64,000 nucleotides of DNA from Toxorhynchites rutilus septentrionalis (Eukaryota; Arthropoda; Insecta; Diptera; Culicidae), in assembly GCF_029784135.1 (NCBI RefSeq), contig NC_073745.1, forward strand, positions 314,516,787-314,580,786, in the 5' to 3' direction. Below, one piece after another: positions 34,786 through 45,715 of the stretch. The translations under genes were made by a program, and so were the position numbers. Under the pieces are notes generated by a model, which was not told where the DNA came from, did no database searches, and saw nothing but the letters and a program-made list of their open reading frames with translations. Within the stretch, counting starts at the first letter, position 1; the number at the start of each line of letters is the position of its first letter.

Positions 34786-37100
34786 TGAGAGAAATATTTA
34801 GTAAATATGACGAATTTTTTGGTAAATATTACCAATTCGTTTGTCATTTTCGACCCTACTCATCATTGGTACATCCAACGAAAAAGAAAAATGGTACGCA
34901 CAAATGCCAAACGAAACTACGGTTTGTAAGTCCAGTGTTGGCTCAATTTTGACCCAACAAAATCGATTCGTCCGTTCAGTGTTGGCTGATTTGATGGCCC
35001 ACCATCGGTACAATACAAGTGAAATTGTATTTGGGATTAGGGATTATAACAATATGTTTTGAATAATATTTATTTCAAAGCTGTGTTGAAATATATATAT
35101 TTTAGGCAGAACTACATGGTTTAAATACAAAAATAGAGTTTCGTTATGAAAAAGGCCTTGAATGCGGCAGGTGTTTTTCACCTGAAAATGAAAAAAAAAG
35201 ATGCACTGTCAAAACTTGAAAAGAAAATATAAAATTAACTTAACCGTGAAAAAGAATCCAAATACGCCAAAAAATCATATGTCAAACATTAGAGAGTAAA
35301 ATACAAACAAACTTACAAGCCTTCGCAACTTATCGCCTTCGTAGAAGTTTGATGTTGGTGGCAGTTGGACTCTCAGTGCTTCCTACATATCCACCTCGTC
35401 GTTCTCGCTATGCGACCCGAATCGCAAATTACATCAATTCATCCTCATTTTCGAAGGTGATTTGAAGATGGAAATCGGAACCACGTCGTACATACTCGGA
35501 TGGGACATCGAAACACAAATCCTCGATAATGCATGTCGTACGCCCTTTGCTCTTCTTGATGTGGCTCACGTTGATCACGGGTGCCCCTATCGCGAATACG
35601 TTGCCAAATGCAACAAATGGAATGGCTTGATTTCTACAAAATAGAACGAGTTGTGTAACACTGCGGCAAACAGTTAGAAAATAATTCAATATTCACCTAT
35701 TTTCACTGGTAATCCCGATGAAAGCTGCATGGTACCGAAATCTTTTAGTTTGGTCACTCACGGACTGGTCATTGTAGCCATGTATGTTGAATATTTTTCA
35801 CTCGGCCACATTATACCTTTGAATCGAGGCACCTTTCTTTTCTGTTTTCTAACATCTCTCCCTTGAAGGAATCTGTCATGAGCAATTCATTCGACGAGAT
35901 AGCAGTCTCCTGAAGTTGTCCGAGGGGAACATGCATTGACAGTAGAGGCAGCTGACTTGGTTTGGTGCTAGGTTGCAGGTGGATTTTTTCTTCTTTTTCT
36001 TCTGTGTCGCAGTTGTTGCTCTTGCACGCCGAGCCGGAAGCCACCAACCCCTCCTCGTCGCTTGTGCAGCGGATCATCGGATCTGCTGTAAGAAAAATAT
36101 TCTTATTCATAACATATAAGATCTTTCACAAATCTAACTTCACAAAAAAGTCGAAATTTACCTAAAATAGTTCTCGTACACCACGTTCGTACCGTTATCT
36201 TCGCCGACGGTTCCAGCAAGGAAGCGGACGAAATAACTTCGGAGCAATTTTATGCACAAAATGACTCTCCGTTAACCCCCGGACGCGAATTTTCTGTTGT
36301 TGAGCGACCGGATATGCTCCGGAAATCGTGCTTTGATGGTAGGGTTTGTGGGCTGTTGTTGGTAGTCGTCGCTGAGTGCCATCGCAAAGAGCTGCTGTAG
36401 AATGTTGCTAGCCGTGATAAGCGAGTGCAGACGTTTCCCGCTGTAGTTGTTATTATTGTTGTGACGATGCGATTGGAACTATGGAACTTTCGAACATATT
36501 GTTCATCAGCTGGTGAGAATTTTGGCTGCGGATAGTGTGTAACTGAAACTGCACAGACGATCTGCTCTGGTGCTAATGCTCCTCATCCGAGTCGATTTTG
36601 TCCGAATTGTAATTATTAGCCAAACTGATATCCATCGCTCCCTGGGACGACGAGTCGATCGAGGGGGAGCAATTCATCGCTGGTTGTCATCTGGAGCATC
36701 AATCAAATGTCATCATCGCAATACACGTGGATTTCTGTCGTTTTTAGCCTCCATTGATTAGTTTGTCCAAAAAACATTTCGATTCTTACCACTTATCAGC
36801 TCCTCGTTTTACGCCCGCATAAAACGTTCGTTATTGTTTTCTGCGGTTAGAAACTGAAAAAGAAAAATATTTAGGTAAAATAAATCATAACAAAACATTA
36901 CTTACCTCCGAATCGATTCTCTTCCACTAGAGGAATGGCGATTGCATACACAGTTGCTAGGTATGAACATACTAAAGATTAGTTATGCTATGGAGTAAAA
37001 TTTACGAATCATTGGTAGGGTTGTAAATTGCATCTGACATCAGTTTTACAGAATTTTAGTAATATGTACCAAAAATTTGTATATTTTACCAATGTTTCAA
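34786..37100 (-). mobile_element. Candidate 2.3-kb element with degenerate inverted ends
   Basis: 34801-34835 (GTAAATATGACGAATTTTTT then GGTAAATATTACCAA) and the reverse complement of 37055-37089 (GTAAAATATACAAATTTTTG then GTACATATTACTAAA) align over most positions, suggesting inverted termini. The interior contains fragmentary - strand coding-like blocks. No target duplication was identified, so the boundaries are approximate. Confidence 0.4.
35330..36760 (-). pseudogene. Broken coding-like region of unknown identity
   Basis: Several - strand stretches have coding character but not in one frame. At 36600-36300: a Ser/Asp/Glu-rich start near MDISLANNYN then DSDEE, and later RLHSLITASNILQQLFAMAL then SDDYQQQPTNP. 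At 36110-35811: DPMIRCTSDEEGLVASGS then an acidic tract. At 35689-35430: KSKGRTTCIIEDLCFDVPSE then FHLQITFENEDEL. At 35430-35330: SENDEVDM, stop, then LRVQLPPTSNFYEGDKLRRL. Stops and frame changes separate the blocks, with a GT-AG pair of 76 nt at 36086-36161. I do not recognise the family. It could be a dead host gene or element cargo. Confidence 0.35.
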
Positions 37101-37668
37101 CTACTAAAGATTTGGATTCCCGGAATAAAGCGTAGGAGAAAACGACTGCAACAGAAACCACCACTCATAAAAAGTGTAGTAGGCTATAAATATTGTGGCG
37201 CGGTATTGTATTTCAAAATAAGAATTAACCGGGCAAACGTATCGCCCCAGGCAAACGTAACGCCCCAGGCAGACGTATGCCGTCTGACGCTCGCTAGAGC
37301 TCGGTCGGACATTGCTAAAGGATCGTATCCTATGTTTCAAACTAACCGGGCAATCAGTGGATCCCAGGTTTGCGTGCGAGACACCGCCGCTTCCGACGGC
37401 GGTTTATTCCGGTCACGAAAGATTTGGTAGCTGCATTTACTAATGGTTTTCTCCAGTATATGTATTTTTGATTTGCGTGTTGCAGCGACATCTGGGTGCC
37501 ATTTTTCGCAGTAATCTTTTTTGCTACCGAAATCTAGCTACCCATTTTTTGTTTACCTACGATGCAAAAACATTGAATCTTTTTTGACAGTTGTTATCAC
37601 ATCGAAACACAACTCTCTGTTTACCATTAAAAATTCGCATCAAATCGGGAGATTTTTTAGAATTCATC
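37101..37668. promoter_or_regulatory. Upstream region of the KDM4 gene
   Basis: Contains a small tandem repeat (18-bp unit CAAACGTATCGCCCCAGG, two full copies at 37234-37269 plus a partial third) and a CCGCC-GCTTCCGA-GGCGG palindromic patch near 37384. No TATA box stands out before the ATG at 37669. The 5' UTR probably lies in the last 100-200 bases, judging only by proximity. Confidence 0.35.
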
Positions 37669-39169
37669 ATGTCAATTCCCAGAATAATGGTCTTTCGTCC
37701 TACTTGGGAGGAATTCCAAGATTTCTCCGGCTACATTAAGTATATGGAATCAAAGGGTGCTCATAAGGCTGGCCTGGTAAAGGTTAGTTCACTTACTCCA
37801 ATCAATTAATTTATTAATTTCACTGACGATTGCTCTCAATAACAAATCTTCCTTATAGGTGATTCCTCCCCCGGAATGGGTACCCCGTAAACAAGGATAT
37901 GATTTGAAGAACATCAATGTTACTATTAAGACGCCGATTTCGCAGGTCGTTTCCGGTATGCAAGGATTATACCAACAGTTGAACATTCAGAAACGTTCGA
38001 TGACTGTGCAGGAATTCTACAACAAAACTCGCCACGAACGCCATGCAACGCCAAAACACTTTGATTATGAAGATTTGGAGAAGAAATTTTGGAAGAATGT
38101 AACGTATGTGGCACCTATATATGGGGCGGATGTGCCCGGGAGTCTCACGGATCCAGAGATCAAAGTTTGGAATATAAACTGTCTGGACACGATCCTGGAC
38201 TATGTGAATGCGGATTACAATATATCGATTGCCGGTGTGAATACCGCCTATTTGTATTTCGGTATGTGGAAGACCACCTTCGCTTGGCACACAGAGGATA
38301 TGGATTTGTATTCCATCAATTATCTGCACTTTGGGGCGCCTAAAACGTGGTATGCAGTGCCACCAGAGCACGGGAGAAAGCTGGAAAAATTGGCTGAGAG
38401 ATTCTTCCCTGCAAACTATCAGGAGTGTAAATCATTCCTGCGACATAAAATGACTCTGATAAGCACCCAAACGCTGAGGCAGCACGGAATTCCGTTCAAC
38501 AAAATTACTCAAGAACCGGGTGAGATAATGATTACGTTCCCCTATGGATATCATGCCGGATTCAATCATGGTTTTAATTGTGCCGAATCGACGAACTTTG
38601 CCACCGAACGATGGATTGAGTATGGGAAGCGAGCCTCGGTTTGCAATTGCCGTCCGGATATGGTTAAAATATCGATGGAAACATTCGTGCGGAGGTTTCA
38701 ACCGGAACGCTACGAACGGTGGCTACGGGGTGAGGATTATGGTTACCATCCGGAGGATCCGAACAACTATTGTGTAGCACCCAAACCGAGGGTCTTGCCC
38801 AAAAACTATAGAAAGTATGATTTAAATTCGTCCAATAGATTATACAGCATGTTCAGCAATATTTTATGTGACATTTTCAGGATGCAGGAACAAATGGATA
38901 TCCAGAAGCGAGGCTGTGCTCCCATCAAAATGGACAAAAAGTATGCTGTATTCAATATTATTTGTTCCTCTTTCTAACTGTGTGTATATTTTGTTTACAG
39001 AAAAACTCCCAAAAAAGCAGAAAAGCCAAAAGAAAAACTTAAAAGCATTTGGAGCAGACTGGAGGGTCGAGAGGGAGGAATAGCTACTAATTTGTTAATG
39101 GATGGACCTGTCAAGAACACCAACCGGATTCGATTCCAGACGCGTACGATTTTGTTGTTTGATGATTGA
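37669..39169 (+). CDS. Kdm4: KDM4/JMJD2-type histone lysine demethylase, four exons
   Basis: Exons 37669-37782, 37859-38814, 38881-38940 and 39001-39169 join to 432 codons. All three introns (76, 66 and 60 nt) are GT-AG, and the junctions keep the frame. JmjN is in residues about 4-46 ([20 protein letters not shown]). JmjC spans about 140-300, with the Fe(II) ligands His182 and Glu184 (AWHTEDMD) and His270 (GYHAGFNHG), each six residues before human KDM4A H188/E190/H276. The zinc ligands are present: Cys and His in CKSFLRHK, and Cys-x-Cys in SVCNCRPD. The Lys-rich tail ends near [14 protein letters not shown]. There is no PHD or Tudor domain, so the protein matches the short insect Kdm4A/B type. 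Known KDM4 enzymes demethylate H3K9me3/me2 and H3K36me3/me2 in the nucleus using 2-oxoglutarate and O2. I chose the ATG because JmjN starts right after it. Confidence 0.95.
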
Positions 39170-39400
39170 TAGCAACCAGCTGGATCTGGACTATAACTGA
39201 AACGAATTTAGTGCAATTTATCGCCAGGGATGGAGGTTATATTTGACCATGTTCCAATTATGTATATTTTGTATATAAAACGCGTGAACATATTGTAGAT
39301 CTCATGAAAATATTTTATTTTTTAAAGTCACCCTGAATTTTGTGTAGTTTAATACAACCGTATCAATACAATTTCTTCTGTAAACAATGAACTTTCAATT
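39170..39400 (+). other. Probable KDM4 3' UTR
   Basis: Follows the TGA at 39167-39169. No canonical AATAAA is seen before the MITE at 39401. TATAAA at 39272 could serve as a weak variant signal. Confidence 0.4.
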
Positions 39401-39848
39401 GGCGATCTAACGCAAAACGTAAACGATCGGTGAGACATCTGGATTTTGTTTTTGAACTAAGAAAATGATGCTAATGTAACCTAAAACTCAAAAACAAATC
39501 ACGTATATTTTACTTCCGGGCTTTCCAACGTAGTTCTCACATGCAGGAATCGTACATTTTTCCACTTGTGTTTGATTGTACTCACGAATTTCCTTCTTTA
39601 ATTCAACCATTGTCAACATTTTTATAGTTTTCACTACTGAAAGAGGTAAATAAATAACATGTTATATATAAAATTGCGCAGAATTAAATTTCTTACAAAC
39701 TCATCGCAATCGAATAATCTTTTATGATTATAACATTGTAATTTATGGAAAGAACTACAAACCTTCCATAAGCTCACATGGCAAAATTTAAAACCATCAT
39801 CACTTTCACCGCAGCGCCGCCTAGGTGTAGATTTGTACGTTAGATCGC
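39401..39848. mobile_element. MITE with ends GGCGATCTAACG, copy 2
   Basis: Closely matches the copy at 34026-34458 in the same orientation, starting GGCGATCTAACGCAAAACGT after AATT. The right end is rearranged: CGTTAGATCG is duplicated (39839-39858) and the closing CC-AATT is lost. It lies about 230 bp downstream of the KDM4 stop codon. Confidence 0.88.
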
Positions 39849-39859
39849 GTTAGATCGTG

Positions 39860-40314
39860 GTGAGAAAATACTCTACGAAAATTGTGTCTGAAATTAATTT
39901 TATATTATAATAATAAGTTTTAGTAGGAATATCGATAAATTTAGAGGAAAGAAATTAAGTTTGGGTTATGACTACGTGCTTCAAGTAATTAAATAATGCC
40001 AAGTAGAAATTTTCATTCAAATTATACCAATTTAAAATTGCCTTTGAGCCTTCTAATCTGATGGTAAGTACTTTGGATCCCAAACTCGAATGTCGCCACT
40101 AGTCATCGCGGATATTTTCGTTGTCCGGGTTGATGGCGATATTGATCGTGTAAGGTGGCAACATATTGAATGAGGTTAGAACCAAACGAAAAGCCTGGCT
40201 GTCACCATTTTGAAGACTTATATTGTCAATAATTTTGATCGTGTAAGGTGCCCATATGAGATATTAACGATCTAATGGAAAGTCGGGAGATACGGACACC
40301 TATGTAAAGGCGCG
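39860..40314. other. No recognisable feature
   Basis: Short AT-rich interval between two MITEs. No gene seen. Confidence 0.4.
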
Positions 40315-40858
40315 TCCACATTATGCCGAATGATGCCGATCGGCCTGCACCAGGCGACATATTCGGTTCGTTATGTAATGTGAACACCACATCGAATTGC
40401 ACGAAGCCGAAGCCGAAGCCTCATCGGATGTACGAAGCCGTCACGAACACACGAAGACACGTCCACACTACGCCGAGCGGCCTTACCGCCGGGGCTTGCC
40501 GACATGCCGAAAACCGATTCGAATCAAACCGAACCTAACCCGAAACAAGTGGGTCCGGTTCGAGAAAGTCGAACCAAAACAAAACGAAGTAAATTAGCGT
40601 TGACGACATTGTGCTTCGTGTGTTCGTGACGACTTCGTGCATCGGATGGGACTTCGGCTTCGTGCACCCGATGGGGCGTCCACATTAACGAACATTCGGC
40701 ATGATTAGTGATCCCCGATTTTCGAAATTAATCGTTCATCCACTAATCGAATACTTTTCAGCAGTTTGTTTCGTTCGATTAATAATCGATTTCTGTAGGA
40801 AGTATTCGATTAATCGATTAATCGAACGATTATCGGGGATCACTAGGCATGATGTGGA
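40315..40858. mobile_element. MITE with ends TCCACATTATGCCGAATG, host to a hAT MITE
   Basis: The left end TCCACATTATGCCGAATG (40315) and the right end CATTCGGCATGATGTGGA, once the nested element is removed, match at 17 of 18 positions when inverted. The interior is rich in CGAAGCCGAAGCC and its complement (CTTCGTGCA, TCGGCTTCGTG), so it can fold extensively. No coding role. Confidence 0.8.
40706..40845. mobile_element. hAT-type MITE, 140 bp, 8-bp duplication
   Basis: Inverted ends TAGTGATCCCCGAT and ATCGGGGATCACTA, flanked on both sides by the exact 8-bp repeat GGCATGAT (40698-40705 and 40846-40853). The centre is built from ATTCGATTAATCGATTAATCG. The duplication length and TAGTG start fit hAT. 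It sits within the right inverted repeat of the larger MITE. Confidence 0.93.
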
Positions 40859-40859
40859 T

Positions 40860-43195
40860 TGATAAATTACATTTCTTTTTTTTAATTTTAATGATATACC
40901 AACTTGCAATACACTGTACTGTCATTTTTCATCAAGAAATAAATGTTTTTTGTCTTTCTTTCCCACCGGTAATACAGTAGGGAAACCAGAAGCACTTTCT
41001 CAGCATTCATCGCACTGATGATGGATGATATAATATACACAACACTCAAAAACAAAACAAATGAAACTGACAGTTGTCTGGTACAATAATGAAACCGCCC
41101 TGAAAATCGCCCATGAAATCGCAGTGTGTGTCAGCTGAGAAAAAAACCGCGAATCCGCCTAATGTGAAATCAGCCACAGTAAACGCGATGCGAACGCGAT
41201 TTCAATGCGGCGAAACTGTGTGTGGAGTATTTTACCCAGGGGTTAGACATCAATTGAATATAGGCTACCCAAATTCAATATGGCGTCATTTGTTTGCCAA
41301 CATATCATTTGCGAGGATTGAAATCGTTGAAATCACGGAGATAGTATGCTTTATTTCTAACTGTATGAGCGATTTTCATATTTCGGTTTCACATGGAGGT
41401 GTTCACATTTAACATGGAGTTTAAAGTTAGCCACTATTCGACTATATAACCGGACCGAGTTGTAAACAACAGTAATTGACAGAACCAAAATGTCAGTGAA
41501 CCGCAGCAATATCGGGTACACTGGCAATATGAGGGATTTGACGTTTTAGTCATACCCCTGATTTTGCCGCGAGTGAACGCAAGTGGTTGCCAGACGATTT
41601 TCATAAATATCTTCACAATCGAACACATCGAACGAAAATAAAGACTGAGTTGTTAAATTATTATTTTCGTTTGTTCGATGAGTTATATAAATTTATTCTA
41701 ATTTACATAATGTATATAATAAAAACGTTACGTTAAGGGCTTTCCATTTACCATGTTCACAGATAACAACGATCTCACAATTCAACTGTTATCATAAATG
41801 GCATCCTTGTGCTGGGTTGTTTACATGTAGAATGGAGTGGAATGAAACATCAAAAAACGCGCGATCTAAAGCGGTCAGTATGTCATAGCACGCGGTGAGC
41901 TCCAATTAATCGCTCCGCATCGCATCGCATCGCAACGCACCGCGTTTACTATGTCCTCAGCCTTAGTGTGGGAGTATTTTTCGTTACGTGAGTATTTTAC
42001 CATCACTTCTCTTCCAGTTTATCGAATCAGCGGTGAAGTTTTCTCATTTTTACTCCACAAATATTGATGAAAAAAATACTAATCAAGTCGGGTAAGACGG
42101 AAACTCCACCGACAAAAAACAAACATTTTGTTTTGAAAACAATTACTACGTTTGCAAGTGCAACCACATATCATGGACGAATCAGCAGCAGGTATGGGCA
42201 AAATCGCATCGAAGTTCGTTCAAAAACACTCATTCACAGATAAAACTCACCCTTCTATTCTCCGTTTATGCCTCACTTTATTTGAGGCAGAAAACATTCA
42301 CCAATCCTCTTCGCAAAGTTCATTCTCAATTAGAACTGTAGATTCCGCTCTTCGATTCTCAGAAATTTTTGCATTCCCCTATTTGCCTCATTTGCTTGAG
42401 CCAGCGAGTGTCTCTGTAAAATCATTCGTTTTTCACTCAAAGAGCAATCATTGAGCCTCGATCGCTACAGTAAAATATAAGCAGATAGTTGAAATCAAGT
42501 TGTTTCCTGTGCACTATTGCAATGACATTTTTTTGTTTCTAGTATGAAACGATCTAAGATAACGCAAAAGACCATATTAGCGCAAGTTATTGATGAGCGG
42601 GAAGGTGGATTTCATGTGCACTTGAATGCTGACAAGGAAAAGAATACAAGGGAAAATAAAATCAAACATCCACGCAGATTCAATCTATTTTGACTCACTT
42701 GTTATTTTGTTTCGTGCGATCCTTCCAAAGGAATATTCATTCATTGAATGTCGTTTTTCACTCTTTGTTTTGTTATGTTTTCTTTCAGTCCCGAATGAAG
42801 ATGGTCGGGGAGTGTAAAATGATTCATCGTGCAATCTCACGAATGCTGGCTGCATTCTTTTCGCCATGATTATTCCAAGCAGATTCAAGAGTGATTTATA
42901 ATCTGGTGTGGAGAAATGAGCGAATGAACTTTTCCATACTTGATCAGCAGAGCGGTATTTAAAACGTTATCCGAATTTGTCATTCTGAATGCCGGAAAGC
43001 TATTTTAGACATGAAAAAATGAGAAAATTTACAAGTCCTTCTAGATGACCGCCGTCTTTCCAGACTTAATATTATTTTTTCAAAGATGCCGGACACATTT
43101 ATTTCGCAAAATTTCTGCCTCAAAGACAAACTTTATTATAAAAAGAAACTATTATATTATAAAAAGAAGACTATCAATTTGCGATGAGATATATA
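40860..43195. other. No gene identified; one weak inverted motif pair
   Basis: CAGTAAACGCGATGCGAACG near 41177 and, inverted, CGCATCGCATCGCAACGCAC near 41920 are loosely complementary and might be ends of an unknown element. The 100-codon frame at 42152 shows no recognisable motif. Confidence 0.4.
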
Positions 43196-43716
43196 TTGAC
43201 GTAGGACTACGTCTAACCGGAAGATATAGGGGGTGAAATGGAAATCTAGGCACTGAACAAGTAGGAAAAAATGCAAGATTTGGAACGCTTATAACTCGAG
43301 CATTTCTCAATAGATCGCAAAGGTTTTTGCATCAATTGATAGGAAATATATCTACGCATCTATCATAACGAATAACATTTCATTTTTCTTGAGATAAATA
43401 ATTGAATAATTGTGAAATATCAAGCATTGTCAAAATGCACTATGTGCCCATTTTTTATTGGTCCATTTTATGCTCCTCAAATCGTACCGACCACAACGGA
43501 CAACCAGAGCAGCAGCGAAATAGAATGAAGCACGATTGGAAAGGAAAAAGGAAAAAAAAGAAAGAAACATTGGTCGCAGTCTCACACATGCGTAATTCTC
43601 GAGCCAGCCAGTCAGCTTAAAAATCCCCGCTCCGCTGCCGTAACGATCATTCTCATTCAAACCGTACACCACATCGGTTCGCATCACAAAACATCAACAA
43701 ACCAACACAAGCAGCC

Positions 43717-43926
43717 ATGTCTGGACATGGTAAAGGAAGAAAAGTGAAGGGAAAGGCAAAATCCCGCTCGAACCGTGTTGATCGGGAGTTCCCCGTAAGG
43801 GTAGCTAGGCCGAGCGCGTTAGTACCAGTGCACCAGTCCACCTAGCTGGCGTTATATAGTTTTGGCCGCCGAAGTGATCGAGTTAGCTGGCAAAGCTGCT
43901 CACGACGATAAGAAAACCCGCATTCG
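43717..43926 (+). pseudogene. Histone H2A pseudogene, unit A of E copy 7
   Basis: ATG at 43717 opens MSGHGKGRKVKGKAKSRSNR, the H2A N-terminus with Arg4 changed to His and Gly8 to Arg. The Gln-Phe-Pro-Val-Gly region is cut short: a deletion removes the GRIHRLLRKGN segment. After that come a stop codon in place of Tyr (GGT-AGC-TAG), a recognisable AERV and APVHLAGVI, another stop, then in a shifted frame EVIELAGKAAHDDKKTRI. Beyond 43926 the sequence no longer matches H2A. The histone-gene leader with ATCATTCTCATTCAAACC is kept upstream. Confidence 0.9.
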
Positions 43927-44162
43927 GAACAGAACACATTCGGTTCGGTGGACATCAAGACAACAGGCAGTTGCAGCGAGTGGCGAGTGGCAAATGCAAT
44001 CGCAAAACGGCATCAGGTAGCAGAAGAAAAAAGTTTGTTCTTTATACAAACTGCTTTGGTGGCAAAAGGCCAGAACAAGGCGGCATCGAGGGCGTTCGAA
44101 ATGGTTTTTTTTCAAAACCACGAGTACTAAGTTTTCTAAATTGGAACCATTCCATAAAACAA

Positions 44163-44202
44163 GGCGCTTTTCAGGGCCATTAAACCTTCCAAAAAAGAGT
44201 TT
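44163..44202 (+). terminator. Histone-type 3' stem-loop and purine-rich downstream element
   Basis: GGCGCTTTTCAGGGCC (44163-44178) is the histone mRNA 3' stem-loop with one G-G mismatch in a six-pair stem. About 15 nt later AAAAAAGAGTT fits the U7-binding downstream element. In intact histone genes this pair directs cleavage without polyadenylation. Confidence 0.8.
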
Positions 44203-44748
44203 AAAAAATACAGTTCAATGCTTTCTAAAACATTATCCAAAATAATAATAAAACACAAATTGATTTTTTCATAATTTGTTTGCCAGAATCTGATGAGTAT
44301 GTGAATTTGGCAGTTGTTCTGAGTTTATTGATAGTTGGGGACTTTCCTGATTACTCAATTTTCACCAATTCTTAAATTGTTTCCAGATTGAAAGTACAGT
44401 AATTTACAATTATTTCGACATTTAGCTAATTGGACGGACATGTAATGCGACTTATTTTGTTGGACATTTTTGTAAACATAGAGATCCAAATTATGATCCC
44501 ACATTGAAAGTCGACACTGTACCACTATCATCGCAAATGTTCAATTACAGGTTAAAATCGCCTCCAATGCGACACTGAGTGGCGCTTCGGCACGTCGCAT
44601 TGAATATAATTTACTGTACAACATGTCACAAAGCTGGATGGGAAGAAATTTTCCAACTGTGAAAGCTGTGGCAAGTGGCAACAAATCGCTAAACAAGAAG
44701 GTTTAGCCGAACAAGATGGGGATATCGAGTGATAACAAAACAATAAAC

Positions 44749-44788
44749 TCTTTAGATTGAAGATAATTTTGTGATCCTGAAAAGGACC
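44749..44788 (-). terminator. Histone-type 3' stem-loop on the minus strand
   Basis: On the - strand GGTCCTTTTCAGGATC (44788-44773) is followed by CTAAAGAGTTTATTG, again a stem-loop plus U7-type purine element. It points toward unit A, so a second histone gene end lies tail-to-tail here. Its coding body is not recognisable. Confidence 0.75.
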
Positions 44789-44939
44789 CTTTTTAGCATG
44801 TGCATGTGGATGTGAATCCAACGAGCGAAGAAATCGTAATGAATGTATTTTTTTGCCATCGCTCCCTTTTAACGCTCATTCGTTCGTCTCGTTGGACCCG
44901 CCCCTCTGGCTGAGTCTGCCGATTTGTCTCTATCCTGTG

Positions 44940-45031
44940 AGTGTGTACCGCTAGAGTATAAAACACGCGGACCCCAAAAAAATATCTTATTTTCTTTCAA
45001 ACCGTAAACCCGTGTGGTTGTACGGCATCGG
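44940..45031 (+). promoter_or_regulatory. Histone-like promoter of unit B
   Basis: TATAAAAC at 44957-44964 lies about 75 bp before the decayed start codon of the second H2A copy, followed by TTTCAAACCGTAAACC, similar to the leader of unit A. This suggests a whole histone transcription unit was captured. Activity is unknown. Confidence 0.6.
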
Positions 45032-45260
45032 CATCGTGGACGTAACAAAGGAGGACAAGTTAAGGGAAAGGCAAAGTCTCACTCGAACCATGCAGGTCTC
45101 CAGTTCCCTGTTGGTCGCATTCACTGTTTGCTTCGCAAGGGTAACTAGGCCGAACGGATTGGTGCCGGAGCACCAGTATACCTAACAGCGATTATAGAGT
45201 TTCGGCCGTCGGAGTGCCCGACTTGCAAATCTGCTCACGACAATCAGAAAACCCGCATCA
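45032..45260 (+). pseudogene. Histone H2A pseudogene, unit B of E copy 7
   Basis: The start codon region is damaged (ATCGTGGACGTAACAAAGGA in place of ATG-TCT-GGA-CGT). From 45052 the frame reads [12 protein letters not shown] then [19 protein letters not shown], stop, AERIGAGAPVYLTAI, which is H2A through the histone fold with Tyr changed to stop. After 45185 the frame is broken, and a CACGACAATCAGAAAACCCG block corresponds to the DNKKTR region. It retains more of H2A than unit A. Confidence 0.9.
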
Positions 45261-45498
45261 AGAACAGAGCAGCTTCGGTTCGACGCTCATCAAGGCAACA
45301 ATTAGTTTCAGTGAGTGGCAAAGTGTTTCTCCGGCACGTCGCATTAAATGTAATTTACTGAACAACATGTCACAAGCTGGATGGGAAGAAATTTTCCAAC
45401 TGTGAAAGCTGTGGCGAGTGGCAAACGCAATAGCTAAACAGGAAGGTTTAACCGAACAAGATAGGAATATCGAGTGATAACAAAAACACAACACCAAA

Positions 45499-45536
45499 GG
45501 TTCTCTTCAGAACCATCAACATGTTCATAAAGAGTA
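45499..45536 (+). terminator. Histone 3' stem-loop of unit B
   Basis: GGTTCTCTTCAGAACC (45499-45514) forms the six-pair, four-loop histone hairpin, with CATAAAGAGTAAAC about 12 nt downstream as a U7-type element. Confidence 0.85.
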
Positions 45537-45715
45537 AACAGTAAACTAATCCATTTTTCAGGTAGATAGGTAGGTATTCACGTAGGAGAAGAAAATAAAA
45601 CAATATATTTAAAATATATATTTAACAAAAGCTGTCCCCTTTGTATAGTCCTACGTCACTCCGGTTATGTCCCCGACATTACCCACCCGTCTTTTTTATT
45701 TATATTTTTTATATT

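Larger units (their letters stand above)
43196..45689 (-). mobile_element. E element copy 7, with histone H2A cargo
   Basis: Non-hairpin end TTGACGTAGGACTACGTCTA then ACCGGAAG at 43196. Hairpin end AGTCCTACGTCACTCCGG, then GGTTATGTCCCCGACATTAC then CC (to about 45689). The first 450 bp and the last 350 bp are near-identical to the copy at 51820-53885. Cargo: an H2A pseudogene (43717), a histone stem-loop on each strand, and a second H2A pseudogene (45032) with its own promoter and 3' end. Confidence 0.9.

Noticed and set aside
38868..39083. An alternative KDM4 C-terminus ending near ADWRVEREE
   Set aside because: That frame requires the wrong phase at the last junction. The GT-AG junction 38940/39001 gives a different, longer Lys-rich tail to 39169.
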